Translations under genes and position numbers: made by a program | Assembly (NCBI RefSeq): GCF_001687665.2 | Contig: NZ_CP016543.2 | Location: forward strand, 2,232,001 to 2,296,000 | Direction: 5' to 3' | Length of the DNA stretch: 64,000 nucleotides | From: Planococcus donghaensis | GTDB taxonomy: Bacteria > Bacillota > Bacilli > Bacillales_A > Planococcaceae | Notes under the pieces: generated by a model | What the model was told of the DNA's origin: nothing | Database searches by the model: none | The model's input: only the letters and a program-made list of their open reading frames with translations | In this document: positions 27,773 through 35,472 of the stretch, piece after piece | Numbering within the stretch: position 1 is the stretch's first letter | Layout: every line of letters begins with the position of its first letter

Positions 27773-27809
27773 AACGCCTTTTCAATTATTGATTGAAAGA
27801 GGCGTTTTA
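27773..27809 (+). terminator. Terminator after the 47-residue ORF
   Basis: AACGCCT-TTCAAT and ATTGAA-GGCGTT pair around a TATTG loop with small internal mismatches, followed by TTTATT. It ends just before the nuclease gene. Confidence 0.75.
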
Positions 27810-27879
27810 TTATGCAATAGAGTCGATTGCCAGGCTAGTCGATTGTTCGTATAATGAAAGAACGAAAGCAGGGGTTGCA

Positions 27880-28608
27880 ATGAAACTAAAAGTCATATTA
27901 CTAGCTTTGTTTTTTTTATCAGGCTGCGGAATGGTCGAATCCATTGATACACCCAACACAACCGATCAAATAGATGTGGAAGTAACACAAGTCATTGATG
28001 GCGATACCATTAAAATTATATATGAGGGCGAAGAAGTAACTGTTCGTTACTTATTGATGGATACACCGGAAACCAATCATCCGCGCTTAGGCGAACAACC
28101 GCTTGGTAAAGATGCTACGGAAGAAAACAAACGAATTATTGAATCAGGTGACGTTTCTATCGAGTTTGATGTTGGCGACCGCTTTGATGATTATGATCGA
28201 TTGCTTGCTTATATTTATGTGGATGGCGAAAGCGTTCAAGAACAAATGATTAGAGTGGGATTGGCTCGAGTCGCATACGTATTCCCGCCAAACACACGTT
28301 ACCTTGAGCAATTCGAACAAGCAGAACAACTTGCGAAAGAAAATAAAGTTGGCATTTGGCAATACGAAAATTACTCAACCGACCGCGGATTCAATGCAGA
28401 TGCATACGGACAAGAACCAGCTGCTAATACGTCCCCTTCTGCTGGACAACAACCAGATGAATGCAATATTAAAGGAAATATTAACCGTAACGGCAATAAA
28501 ATCTACCATTTACCAAGTGATTCTTCCTACGAACAAACCAATCCAGAAGAATGGTTTTGCTCTGAACAAGATGCACAGGATGCAGGATTTAGAGGCGTTG
28601 GACAGTAG
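27880..28608 (+). CDS. Thermonuclease-family lipoprotein with C-terminal cysteine domain
   Basis: The product of 242 residues starts with a lipoprotein signal peptide (MKLKVILLALFFLSGCG, lipidated cysteine at residue 16). A staphylococcal-nuclease fold follows from about residue 35, with VIDGDTIKI, the active-site region RYLLMDTPETNHP and the second arginine cluster near VGDRFDDYDRLLAYIYV. The C-terminal 50 residues (CNIKGNINRNGNKIYHLP to WFCSEQDAQDAGFRG) are the small two-cysteine domain often appended to secreted nucleases. It should be a membrane-anchored extracellular nuclease. I chose the ATG at 27880; the upstream TTG at 27793 lies in the preceding terminator. Confidence 0.87.
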   Translation: MKLKVILLALFFLSGCGMVESIDTPNTTDQIDVEVTQVIDGDTIKIIYEGEEVTVRYLLMDTPETNHPRLGEQPLGKDATEENKRIIESGDVSIEFDVGDRFDDYDRLLAYIYVDGESVQEQMIRVGLARVAYVFPPNTRYLEQFEQAEQLAKENKVGIWQYENYSTDRGFNADAYGQEPAANTSPSAGQQPDECNIKGNINRNGNKIYHLPSDSSYEQTNPEEWFCSEQDAQDAGFRGVGQ

Positions 28609-28690
28609 ACTGAAAGGGCTTTTTCTCTCTTTTCATTAGTATTGACTTTTTCTACGGACGAGCTATAATTAAATTTGTCCTGGAAATTGA

Positions 28691-28762
28691 GGTCTGTTAG
28701 CTCAGCGGGAGAGCACTTCGTTGACATCGAAGGGGTCACTGGTTCGATCCCAGTACAGACCA
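28691..28762 (+). tRNA. tRNA-Val (anticodon GAC)
   Basis: A full cloverleaf is visible: acceptor GGTCTGT / ACAGACC with discriminator A, D arm GCTC-AGCGGGA-GAGC, anticodon stem CTTCG / CGAAG with loop TTGACAT (GAC at 34-36), and T arm ACTGG-TTCGATC-CCAGT. The CCA end is not encoded. GAC reads GUC and GUU valine codons. Confidence 0.95.
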
Positions 28763-28807
28763 TTGATTATTACGTTGTACTTTACTCGTTTTTCGAGTGA
28801 AATACAA

Positions 28808-28846
28808 AACTCCTCATTCTGTAAAGTTCAGAATGAGGAGTTTTTT
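28808..28846 (+). terminator. Terminator of tRNA-Val
   Basis: CTCCTCATTCTG and CAGAATGAGGAG form a perfect stem followed by six T. Confidence 0.9.
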
Positions 28847-28862
28847 ATGTCTATTTTTCAGC

Positions 28863-28994
28863 AAAAGACGAGCGTTACTAATAAAATGATTTAACTTTTC
28901 TTGGATTTGGAAAATAACTCGAATTTTTCTCACTTTCAGTGACAACACCACATTGCAGCTGGGGCAAAGAAAATGCGCACATAGAATTGACGAC
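28863..28994. other. AT-rich spacer without recognised features
   Basis: I see no gene, terminator or repeat in this stretch between the tRNA terminator and the unknown gene on the minus strand. Confidence 0.5.
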
Positions 28995-29426
28995 TTATTC
29001 TGATGAATAATGCTTTTCTACTACAGAAAAAATTTCCTTAATAGTTTCTTCCTCATCTTTTTCTAACCTGTGAAATTTAAAGGCAATAGACTCGGCTGAA
29101 GTATTTATGGCTGGCCCTATATTTTTATCACGCCGAAATGTTGTGACCTTTTCTAGATTTTCTCTCAAATAATCTGCAAGATTGCTTCTCTTAAACCGAA
29201 GACTCACTTTATCGGGTTCTTTTTCTAAATGTTTATTACTTCCTTCATATTGAATAGCTCCGATATAGCGTTTCCCTAACCTTAAAGACTCTTCATTCTC
29301 AAAAAGTTGTAATGTTTCTTTGGCGTTTGCCCAATGAACATATAGACTAGCTGCTTCTGCTTGCCTTTGGATATAGTGAAACAAAGGGGTTACTTTAAAG
29401 TTCTTTCCTTCAACCGAATTAATCAT
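28995..29426 (-). CDS. Unknown protein, 143 residues, possible accessory gene
   Basis: I do not recognise this soluble, charged protein. It has a mixed alpha/beta look, with HYIQRQAEAASLYVHWANAKE near the start and LEKDEEETIKEIFSVVEKHY at the end, and no membrane segment or cysteine. The gene is likely real because AAGGAGG lies close before the ATG and a -10-like TATAAT stands upstream at about 29455. It sits alone between tRNA-Val and the YolD/UvrX pair, in a region with long spacers and no gene that I can place in the usual Bacillales order. Confidence 0.6.
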   Translation of the reverse strand: MINSVEGKNFKVTPLFHYIQRQAEAASLYVHWANAKETLQLFENEESLRLGKRYIGAIQYEGSNKHLEKEPDKVSLRFKRSNLADYLRENLEKVTTFRRDKNIGPAINTSAESIAFKFHRLEKDEEETIKEIFSVVEKHYSSE

Positions 29427-29727
29427 ATACCTTCCTCCTTATTGTGTATTTATTATACTCAATGTCAGATTACTGGTTCGCTAATTAATAGTCAATAAAT
29501 AATCTTAATTTTCAGAATACTTTAGGCAGTGAATTTATTAAAGATAACTTCTAGTTTTGAAATTTAAAGAGCACTCTTTTTCTCGCCTACTAAAAATGAG
29601 TTTAAACTACATCTCCACTCTTCTACTTTCTCGTAAAAGTGAGCTAAGAAGCTATTAATTGAGACTTGCGTTACCGGAGTATCTTTGCTCTAAACCGCAA
29701 CGCCTTGAATATTGTAGTTATAGCTTG
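29427..29727. other. Spacer of about 300 bases without recognised features
   Basis: AT-rich sequence upstream of the unknown gene and downstream of the yolD-like gene. Apart from a possible -10 for the unknown gene I see no promoter, hairpin with T-run, or coding sequence. Confidence 0.5.
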
Positions 29728-30099
29728 CTACTCAACCATCACAATCGAAACCACGCGATCTATCGGCAGCCTATGTCTTTTTTCTCCTTCTTTACAAATA
29801 AGGATGCGACTTCTTGCATCGATGCCTTCAATCGTCCCTCTATACTCATAAACCACCCCTTCCTCCCAGTTTTTGAGTACCACTTCACATTGGCGCTTTA
29901 ATGCAATATCCAGTTCTTCTTGGAGTAGCTGTAAGTCATCTTCAGTTAACTGTGGCTTTGCTACTAGTTCATCTTTTGCGTACCATTCTCGAATCATTTC
30001 GACATGCTCTGGCAACATTAACGCGGTCCACTTAATACGCCCGCGATCTTTAACGTCTCCTACGACTTTTAAATATTTATTGTGTTTCACTCGACCCAT
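29728..30099 (-). CDS. YolD-like protein
   Basis: The 123-residue protein has the YolD signature RGRIKWTALMLPEHVEMIREWY near residue 18 and a C-terminal part with EYRGTIEGIDARSRILIC and PIDRVVSIVMVE. YolD-like proteins are encoded directly after Y-family polymerase genes in Bacillales and are thought to act with them in the DNA-damage response, but their biochemistry is not settled. Here the gene starts only five bases after the UvrX-type stop and must share its transcript and LexA control. Confidence 0.85.
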   Translation of the reverse strand: MGRVKHNKYLKVVGDVKDRGRIKWTALMLPEHVEMIREWYAKDELVAKPQLTEDDLQLLQEELDIALKRQCEVVLKNWEEGVVYEYRGTIEGIDARSRILICKEGEKRHRLPIDRVVSIVMVE

Positions 30100-30104
30100 C
30101 CCCT

Positions 30105-31367
30105 TTACTCTTTATTGTGTCCGCCGATTAACTTGGTTCGGGCGATGGCAGTACCTGCTTGCGTAGCAGATATGCCACGGTAGATTGCTGAATAGCCATA
30201 GCGTTTTCGAATTGTGTCCATCGCTTCTCCAAGTTGTCTGTTTTCAAACTTTTTTTCATCAAACAAACTGAGCTGCATAGATGATTCTTCTTCTAAATTG
30301 CTAATAGCCAGTGAAATTTGCCGTACCGGTTTGTGTTGGAAATGCTCTCTGAAAAGACTTTGACAAACACGGTACATCTCCATGGTGTCATTCGTAGCTT
30401 CGTCTATAGACCGCGAACGGGAAAACCCTCCTCCAAACGCTGTCTTGCTATAGGCAATACTCAAATGGATAGTTCGCCCTGCACGTCGAGCTTGCCGTGT
30501 TCGCATTGCGACGTCCTCACACATCTCTAGAATAATGGTCATGATGTCTTGTTCTTCTATGTAGTCTCTATACAAAATCTGTCCTTTGCCATAGCTAATT
30601 TGGCCTTCGACTAAGGGTGATCCCATATCCGAAAGATCGATGCCATTTGCATGTTGATAGAGTTGATTGCCCATAATACCAAATTGTTTTTCTAGAACAG
30701 AAACGTCGGTACACGCTAAATCTCCCACTGAAAAAATGCCCATAGTGTTTAAGGTTTTCTCTGTTCGAGATCCGATCCCCCACATTCGACTCAGTGGTTG
30801 GACTGGCCACAATTTCTTCGGAACATCGCTATAGCCCCAATAAGCAAACCCTGTATTTTTCCCTTCTAAATCCAATGCTAACTTCGCCAACAACATATTT
30901 GGCCCTCCGCCCACTGAGGATGGCAGTTTAAAAGAGTCTAATAATTCTTGCTGAATACGGCGCATAGTAGATTCGGGTGGTCCCCATAGTTTCTCGGTAC
31001 CGGTCAGTTCGATAAAACTTTCGTCAACACTGTAAATATGAATCGATTCTTTCGGCGCATAACTTGCCAACAATTCTGTAATCGCCATAGATTTTTGCAA
31101 ATACAATTTCATTTTCGGCTCTACTAATAAAATATCTTGATGATTTGGAATTTCAAACAGCCGCGTACCTGTCCTAACACCAAAACGTTTTTTCATCATT
31201 GGCGATGCTGCTAGTACTACACTGCCTTTTCGTTCCTGATTCCCGACAACTGCAAGACAAACTTCTAGAGGGTCCAGTCCAAGCTCAACCGCCGAAACAC
31301 TCGCGTAAAAGCCGCACATATCGATGCAGAAGATAGAAGCTTTCGGTAGTTCCTGCTTCTTCATCAT
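30105..31367 (-). CDS. uvrX: Y-family DNA polymerase (UvrX/UV-damage repair type)
   Basis: The product of 420 residues is a translesion polymerase of the UmuC/DinB superfamily. The metal-binding acids are visible in FCIDMCGFYAS near residue 14 and YSVDESFIELTG near 119. The helix-hairpin-helix region LSRMWGIGSRTEKTLNTMG lies near 193 and the little-finger domain follows. The family copies damaged DNA at the price of mutation. I start at the ATG at 31367 after GAGG. A LexA box and promoter lie directly upstream, so the pair with YolD is an SOS operon. Confidence 0.9.
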   Translation of the reverse strand: MMKKQELPKASIFCIDMCGFYASVSAVELGLDPLEVCLAVVGNQERKGSVVLAASPMMKKRFGVRTGTRLFEIPNHQDILLVEPKMKLYLQKSMAITELLASYAPKESIHIYSVDESFIELTGTEKLWGPPESTMRRIQQELLDSFKLPSSVGGGPNMLLAKLALDLEGKNTGFAYWGYSDVPKKLWPVQPLSRMWGIGSRTEKTLNTMGIFSVGDLACTDVSVLEKQFGIMGNQLYQHANGIDLSDMGSPLVEGQISYGKGQILYRDYIEEQDIMTIILEMCEDVAMRTRQARRAGRTIHLSIAYSKTAFGGGFSRSRSIDEATNDTMEMYRVCQSLFREHFQHKPVRQISLAISNLEEESSMQLSLFDEKKFENRQLGEAMDTIRKRYGYSAIYRGISATQAGTAIARTKLIGGHNKE

Positions 31368-31384
31368 ACTCACCTCTCAAAAGG

Positions 31385-31427
31385 GAACGTTTGTTCTTAT
31401 CTTATACCACGTTTTCCTACTCGGCAA
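31385..31427 (-). promoter_or_regulatory. SOS promoter with LexA box for uvrX-yolD
   Basis: GAACAAACGTTC on the minus strand (31385-31396) fits the Gram-positive LexA box GAAC-N4-GTTC. It lies directly after a -10 TAAGAT (31399-31404), 17 bases from a -35 TTGCCG (31422-31427). The arrangement would block polymerase until LexA is cleaved. Confidence 0.85.
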
Positions 31428-31503
31428 TCCTTTTTGAAAAAATAAAAAATCTATAACATAGGTATCAGCAAATTTTTCTCTATTCGCCAAAATTTCTAAC
31501 AAC

Positions 31504-31532
31504 TTTACATTTTCCGGTGAACAAGATATGAT
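31504..31532 (+). promoter_or_regulatory. Promoter-like sequence divergent from uvrX
   Basis: TTTACA (31504-31509), a 17-base spacer and TATGAT (31527-31532) make a good sigma-A promoter on the plus strand. No coding gene follows; the next landmark is a terminator at 31644. Confidence 0.55.
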
Positions 31533-31539
31533 GAATCTA

Positions 31540-31673
31540 GTAACAAGTTCGACATCCATCATTCTTATGAGATTTCAACAATCAGTAAGAATTATTGGGT
31601 GCCAAACCCACTGCAAGCTTTAGGAACAAAGTTTGCTTTGAAAAAGTCATCACTTTCGAGTGATGGCTTTTTT
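31540..31673 (+). ncRNA. Candidate small RNA, about 134 nt, not previously known to me
   Basis: The interval runs from the predicted start of the promoter above to an intrinsic terminator. It contains no convincing reading frame. An internal hairpin TGGGT-GCCAA-ACCCA lies near 31591-31605. The terminator is a strong hairpin with T6. It overlaps neither uvrX nor the TRAP operon. Transcription has not been shown. Confidence 0.45.
31644..31673 (+). terminator. Orphan terminator on the plus strand
   Basis: GTCATCACT and AGTGATGGC pair around TTCG, one of the most stable tetraloops, followed by six T. No annotated plus-strand gene ends here. Confidence 0.8.
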
Positions 31674-31702
31674 CGTTTATTTAAGGAAAAGGAAAAGAAC
31701 GC

Positions 31703-31745
31703 AAAAAGAAACCGGTCAGGCTAGTGCCTGACCGGTTTCTTTTTA
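31703..31745. terminator. Terminator of the TRAP operon
   Basis: AAAGAAACCGGTCAGG and CCTGACCGGTTTCTTT form a perfect 16-bp stem around CTAGTG, with T-runs on both strands. Confidence 0.9.
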
Positions 31746-31747
31746 GT

Positions 31748-33781
31748 TTATACTTCTGCTGTTTTACTAGGTTTTTTATCACGTGCCATCCATTGGATAC
31801 CAAACAAGATAAGAAATAACACGGCTCCAATAATATCAGTCATGCCTTCTGGATAAATTAAAGCTAATCCAGTTGCAAATGTGATAATGCGTTCGAACCA
31901 GTTAAGCTTACGATACCAATACCCGATCAATCCGGCACCAATTGCTACCATCCCGGATAACGCGGTAATCAATACCCAGATCAATTCTGGCCAAGTCGTA
32001 TCAATCATTAACAACGACGGAGATAAAACGAACATATACGGAATGATAAAGGCTGCTGCTGCTAATTTAGCTGCAGTAAAACCAGTTCGTATTGGCTCGC
32101 CGCCTGAAATACCTGACGCGGCAAATGCTGCAAGTGCAACAGGTGGTGTGATATCGGCAATAATACCAAAATAGAAAACAAACAAATGGGCAGATAATGC
32201 GACCACAAGTGGGACTGCTGCTCCAACTGGCTCATCTAACATTAACAGCGTAATAATAGCTGGTGCTGCGATAGTAGACGTAATAACATAGTTGGCAGTT
32301 GTCGGTGATCCCATACCTAGGACAATCGCTGCTAACATCGTGAAGAATAAAGTTAACAAGACATTTCCGCCTGATGCTGAAACCAATCCGTTTGCCAAAC
32401 TTAAACCAAGTCCAGTCTTCACAACGACCCCGACAATAATCCCGGCTGCTGCAGTTGCTGCTGCGACCGCTAATGCCGTTCTTGCACCATCAACTAAAGC
32501 TAAAATCATATCTTTAAAGTTCAAGCGTGTTTCTTTATTAAAAGCACTTACAAATATCGTCAGTAAAATTCCGTAAAGTGCTGCTTGCATTGTTGGCACA
32601 CCAATCAATAAAAAGACGATGATGGCAACAATTGGCGAAAGTAAGTAGATTTTTTTCAATACTTCTTTACGATCCGGCATTTCTTCTGGGGAAAGCCCTT
32701 TCAAGCCAATACGTTTCGCTTCAAAGTGGGTCATAATCCAAACACCTGTAAAATACAAAAGCGCTGGTATCGTTGCCGCTTTGGCAATTTCCCAATAAGT
32801 CACGCCTCCGATAAATTCTACCATCAAGAAGGCTGCTGCTCCCATAATTGGTGGCATTAATTGTCCACCTGTAGAGGCTGCTGCTTCTACCCCTCCGGCA
32901 AATTCTTTCTTATAACCTAACTTTTTCATCATCGGAATTGTGTAAGAACCTGAAGTTACAACGTTAGCAACCGAGCTCCCAGAAATCGTCCCTTGCAGGG
33001 CACTTGAGAAAATCGCTACTTTTGCTGGTCCCCCAACTAAATTCCCGGCTAATGATACGGCCAAATCATTAAAATATTGGCCTACTCCTGTTTTGACTAA
33101 AAATGATCCAAATAACAAGAAGGTGAATATAAAAGTAGCCGAAACGCCGATTGGTGTTCCGAGCACACCATCTGTTGTATAGAACATCAGTTGAACAAGT
33201 GATTCTAAATCCTGGCCTCTGTGACGCAAGAAGCCTGGGAAGTAAGGTCCGAAAAAGGCATAAGTTAAAAACAAACTAGCAATAATGGTAATTGGCATAC
33301 CAACAGCTCGCCTTGTCGCTTCTAATGTTAGAAGGACGGCTAAAATACCAACTATTAAATCTAATTCAGTAACGCGCCCAAGACGGAATACTAAATCGTC
33401 ATACATGATTGGCCAATAAGCAGCTACTCCAACTGATAATAATGCCAGAATATAATCATACCAAGCAACTTTATGACGAGCTCCTTTACGTTTACGAGCT
33501 GGGAATAACAGGAAAATTAAGGATAAGGCAAATCCTAAGTGAATCGACCGCTGAATATACGCAGTATACTGTCCGAAAATGGCAGTATAGAGTTGGAACA
33601 AGGAAAAAGCTAATAATCCAAAAAAGACCACATGTTTAATCATTCCGCTTAAATCTCGCGTATTGGATTCAGGATCGTATTTCTGTAAAATTTCCTTTTG
33701 CTTTTCTTCTGAGATGTAAGACTCGTCCTCTGGCGGAAGCTTTTGTTGCGTGCGCTCTTCTGGAGGTAACTTATCGCTCAT
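31748..33781 (-). CDS. TRAP transporter fused permease (DctQM type, TAXI system)
   Basis: The 677-residue membrane protein has a hydrophilic start, a small-subunit-like block of helices (about 50 to 170) and a large DctM-like block with repeated small-residue motifs such as GTISGSSVANVVTSG near residue 258 and LGMGSPTTANYV near 490. This is the fused 4TM-12TM permease that works with a TAXI binding protein to import organic acids with an ion gradient. The ATG at 33781 follows AAGGAG; it overlaps the DUF1850 gene by 11 bases. A DUF1850 protein and a TAXI protein upstream confirm the system. Confidence 0.9.
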   Translation of the reverse strand: MSDKLPPEERTQQKLPPEDESYISEEKQKEILQKYDPESNTRDLSGMIKHVVFFGLLAFSLFQLYTAIFGQYTAYIQRSIHLGFALSLIFLLFPARKRKGARHKVAWYDYILALLSVGVAAYWPIMYDDLVFRLGRVTELDLIVGILAVLLTLEATRRAVGMPITIIASLFLTYAFFGPYFPGFLRHRGQDLESLVQLMFYTTDGVLGTPIGVSATFIFTFLLFGSFLVKTGVGQYFNDLAVSLAGNLVGGPAKVAIFSSALQGTISGSSVANVVTSGSYTIPMMKKLGYKKEFAGGVEAAASTGGQLMPPIMGAAAFLMVEFIGGVTYWEIAKAATIPALLYFTGVWIMTHFEAKRIGLKGLSPEEMPDRKEVLKKIYLLSPIVAIIVFLLIGVPTMQAALYGILLTIFVSAFNKETRLNFKDMILALVDGARTALAVAAATAAAGIIVGVVVKTGLGLSLANGLVSASGGNVLLTLFFTMLAAIVLGMGSPTTANYVITSTIAAPAIITLLMLDEPVGAAVPLVVALSAHLFVFYFGIIADITPPVALAAFAASGISGGEPIRTGFTAAKLAAAAFIIPYMFVLSPSLLMIDTTWPELIWVLITALSGMVAIGAGLIGYWYRKLNWFERIITFATGLALIYPEGMTDIIGAVLFLILFGIQWMARDKKPSKTAEV

Positions 33782-34295
33782 CAATTTTCACTCCTTTTCT
33801 TAGTTGAAAAAGGGATACATTTTCTACTCGAAACGTGTACGACTTTCCTCTTTCAAGTGTCTTTTTTAAATCGATCCGGTGCCCTTTAGTTTTGAATGAC
33901 AAGTTCGCATCTACATCCCCAACAAATAAACGAAACTCCGGGATTTCTCTTGTCATATTCTTGATAAAGTATTTACCATCCCTTTCGACAAAGGTCTCGC
34001 CTTCTCCTGCATTTGAAGGCATACCGATATTAAAATCTTCGTATTCAAGCTCTGTCATCATCAACTGATCGTTTCCTGTTATTTTGTAGCTTTCAATAAC
34101 TTCTGATAAGTGAATCGAATGGGTATATATGATTTGAAAAAACCGGCTTTCTACCGGCATATATGCCGCAATGTCTTCAGTCTCATTATCGATAAACACA
34201 TAATATTTTTGGGAAGGGGTGAATGCGATTAAGGAGCTGATTAAGATGAGGGCAATCATTAAAAGAAGAATTTGTTGTATCCGGTTAAACCGCAT
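33771..34295 (-). CDS. DUF1850 protein of the TAXI-TRAP operon
   Basis: The 174-residue protein has an N-terminal membrane anchor or signal (IQQILLLMIALILISSLIAF) and an extracellular beta-rich domain with YTHSIHLSEVIESYKI, which is characteristic of DUF1850. Such proteins are encoded with TAXI-type TRAP transporters in many bacteria, but their task is unknown. Here it lies between the binding protein and the fused permease, overlapping the latter slightly. A hairpin separates it from the binding-protein gene. Confidence 0.8.
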   Translation of the reverse strand: MRFNRIQQILLLMIALILISSLIAFTPSQKYYVFIDNETEDIAAYMPVESRFFQIIYTHSIHLSEVIESYKITGNDQLMMTELEYEDFNIGMPSNAGEGETFVERDGKYFIKNMTREIPEFRLFVGDVDANLSFKTKGHRIDLKKTLERGKSYTFRVENVSLFQLRKGVKIDER

Positions 34296-34324
34296 AATCT
34301 ATTCTCCTCCATCTAAAAAATAAA

Positions 34325-34359
34325 TAACTGACGACAAGCTTGCGCTTTATCGTCAGTTA
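34325..34359 (-). terminator. Intercistronic hairpin between the TAXI and DUF1850 genes
   Basis: TAACTGACGA and TCGTCAGTTA pair perfectly around a 15-base loop; on the minus strand TTTATTTTTT follows. It probably stops part of the transcription or protects the upstream message, giving more binding protein than permease. Confidence 0.65.
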
Positions 34360-34372
34360 CTCGCTCATTCAA

Positions 34373-35347
34373 TTAATTTACTTCGTCAAAATATTTTTGC
34401 GCTCCAGGGTGGATATCAATACCGATTCCATCAAGAGCCGTTTCTGATTTAATAAATTCTGCTTTTGCATGCTGAATTTGATCTGTGTTTTCATAGATTG
34501 CTTTTGTAATGTTGTATACAAGATCTTCTGAAAGATCGTTTTGTACAACTAACATCGCTAAAACTGAAACTGTTGGAACTTCTTCAGTTAATCCATAAAT
34601 ACCAGATGGCACAGTATCATGCGCATAGTAAGGATATTTCGCGATCAATTCATCAGCTTTGTCTTTTTCTACAGGTACGATCACTACGTCTGAAGTAGCG
34701 CCAAGGCTTTCAACTGCGCCTGTCGGAGTACCAGCAGTGATAAATGCTGCGTCAATTTGACCTGACTGCAAGCTTTCTTGTGACTCACCGAAGTCAAGGT
34801 TTTGTGCATCGATATCATCCATTGTCATACCATGAATTTCTAACAATTGTTCTGCGTTAATATAAGTTCCTGATCCAGGTGCACCAACTGAGATTTTCTT
34901 ACCTGCTAAATCATCAAATGAAGCAATTCCTGAATTTGAAGTTGTTACTAATTGAATCGTTTCCGGATAAAGTGCACCGATAGCAGAAACTGTATCGATT
35001 ACTTCGCCTTCAAACATATTTGATCCTTCAGATGCGTAAAATGCTGTATCTGTTTGGACAAATGCAATTTGTGCATCTCCATCAGCCAGTGCAGTCATGT
35101 TCGCAGCAGATGCTTGTGAAACTTCAGCAGTTGTATCCAAGCCTGTTTCAGTTTCAATGATGTTGGCCATTGCGCCACCTAGTGGATAGTACGTTCCTGT
35201 TGTTCCACCAGTTAGAATGCTAAGGAATTCTGGATCTGAAGATCCTCCGCCTTCGCCTTCTGTTGCTGTGTCATCTCCGCAACCTGCTAAAAATACAGAT
35301 CCTGCAAGAGTTACTGCAGCAAATAAACCAAATTTCTTGTTCAACAT
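34373..35347 (-). CDS. TAXI-family TRAP substrate-binding lipoprotein
   Basis: The 324-residue product has a lipobox LAGC with cysteine at residue 23, a glycine- and acid-rich linker, and the TAXI signature ILTGGTTGTYYPLGGAMA near residue 45. GKKISVGAPGSGT and LDFGESQESLQSGQIDAAF follow in the places expected for the family. It captures a small solute, glutamate or a dicarboxylate in characterised cases, for the fused permease encoded downstream. The solute here is unknown. Confidence 0.92.
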   Translation of the reverse strand: MLNKKFGLFAAVTLAGSVFLAGCGDDTATEGEGGGSSDPEFLSILTGGTTGTYYPLGGAMANIIETETGLDTTAEVSQASAANMTALADGDAQIAFVQTDTAFYASEGSNMFEGEVIDTVSAIGALYPETIQLVTTSNSGIASFDDLAGKKISVGAPGSGTYINAEQLLEIHGMTMDDIDAQNLDFGESQESLQSGQIDAAFITAGTPTGAVESLGATSDVVIVPVEKDKADELIAKYPYYAHDTVPSGIYGLTEEVPTVSVLAMLVVQNDLSEDLVYNITKAIYENTDQIQHAKAEFIKSETALDGIGIDIHPGAQKYFDEVN

Positions 35348-35392
35348 AAAGTGACCTCCCTTTTCTCTAATAACCTACGATGTTTCAACTTT

Positions 35393-35449
35393 ATAATACC
35401 ATTCCTTTCTAGCTAGTTTCAATGTATTTTGCAAATACAACCGCTTACA
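35393..35449 (-). promoter_or_regulatory. Promoter of the TAXI-TRAP operon with a cre-like site
   Basis: On the minus strand TTGAAA (35417-35422) and TATTAT (35393-35398) are 18 bases apart. Just upstream, TGTAAGCGGTTGTA (35436-35449) matches the CcpA cre consensus with one mismatch, which suggests carbon control of the uptake system. Confidence 0.5.
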
Positions 35450-35472
35450 GAAAGAACATTTAGAATACTTCT

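Noticed and set aside
27793..27879. Upstream extension of the nuclease gene
   Set aside because: It starts inside a terminator and would spoil the lipoprotein signal peptide that begins at 27880.
28691..29727. Integrated element at tRNA-Val
   Set aside because: No integrase, no duplicated tRNA end and only one gene; kept only as a low-interest observation.
31377..31562. 61-residue frame upstream of uvrX on the minus strand
   Set aside because: It covers the LexA box and promoter of uvrX and has no convincing ribosome site.
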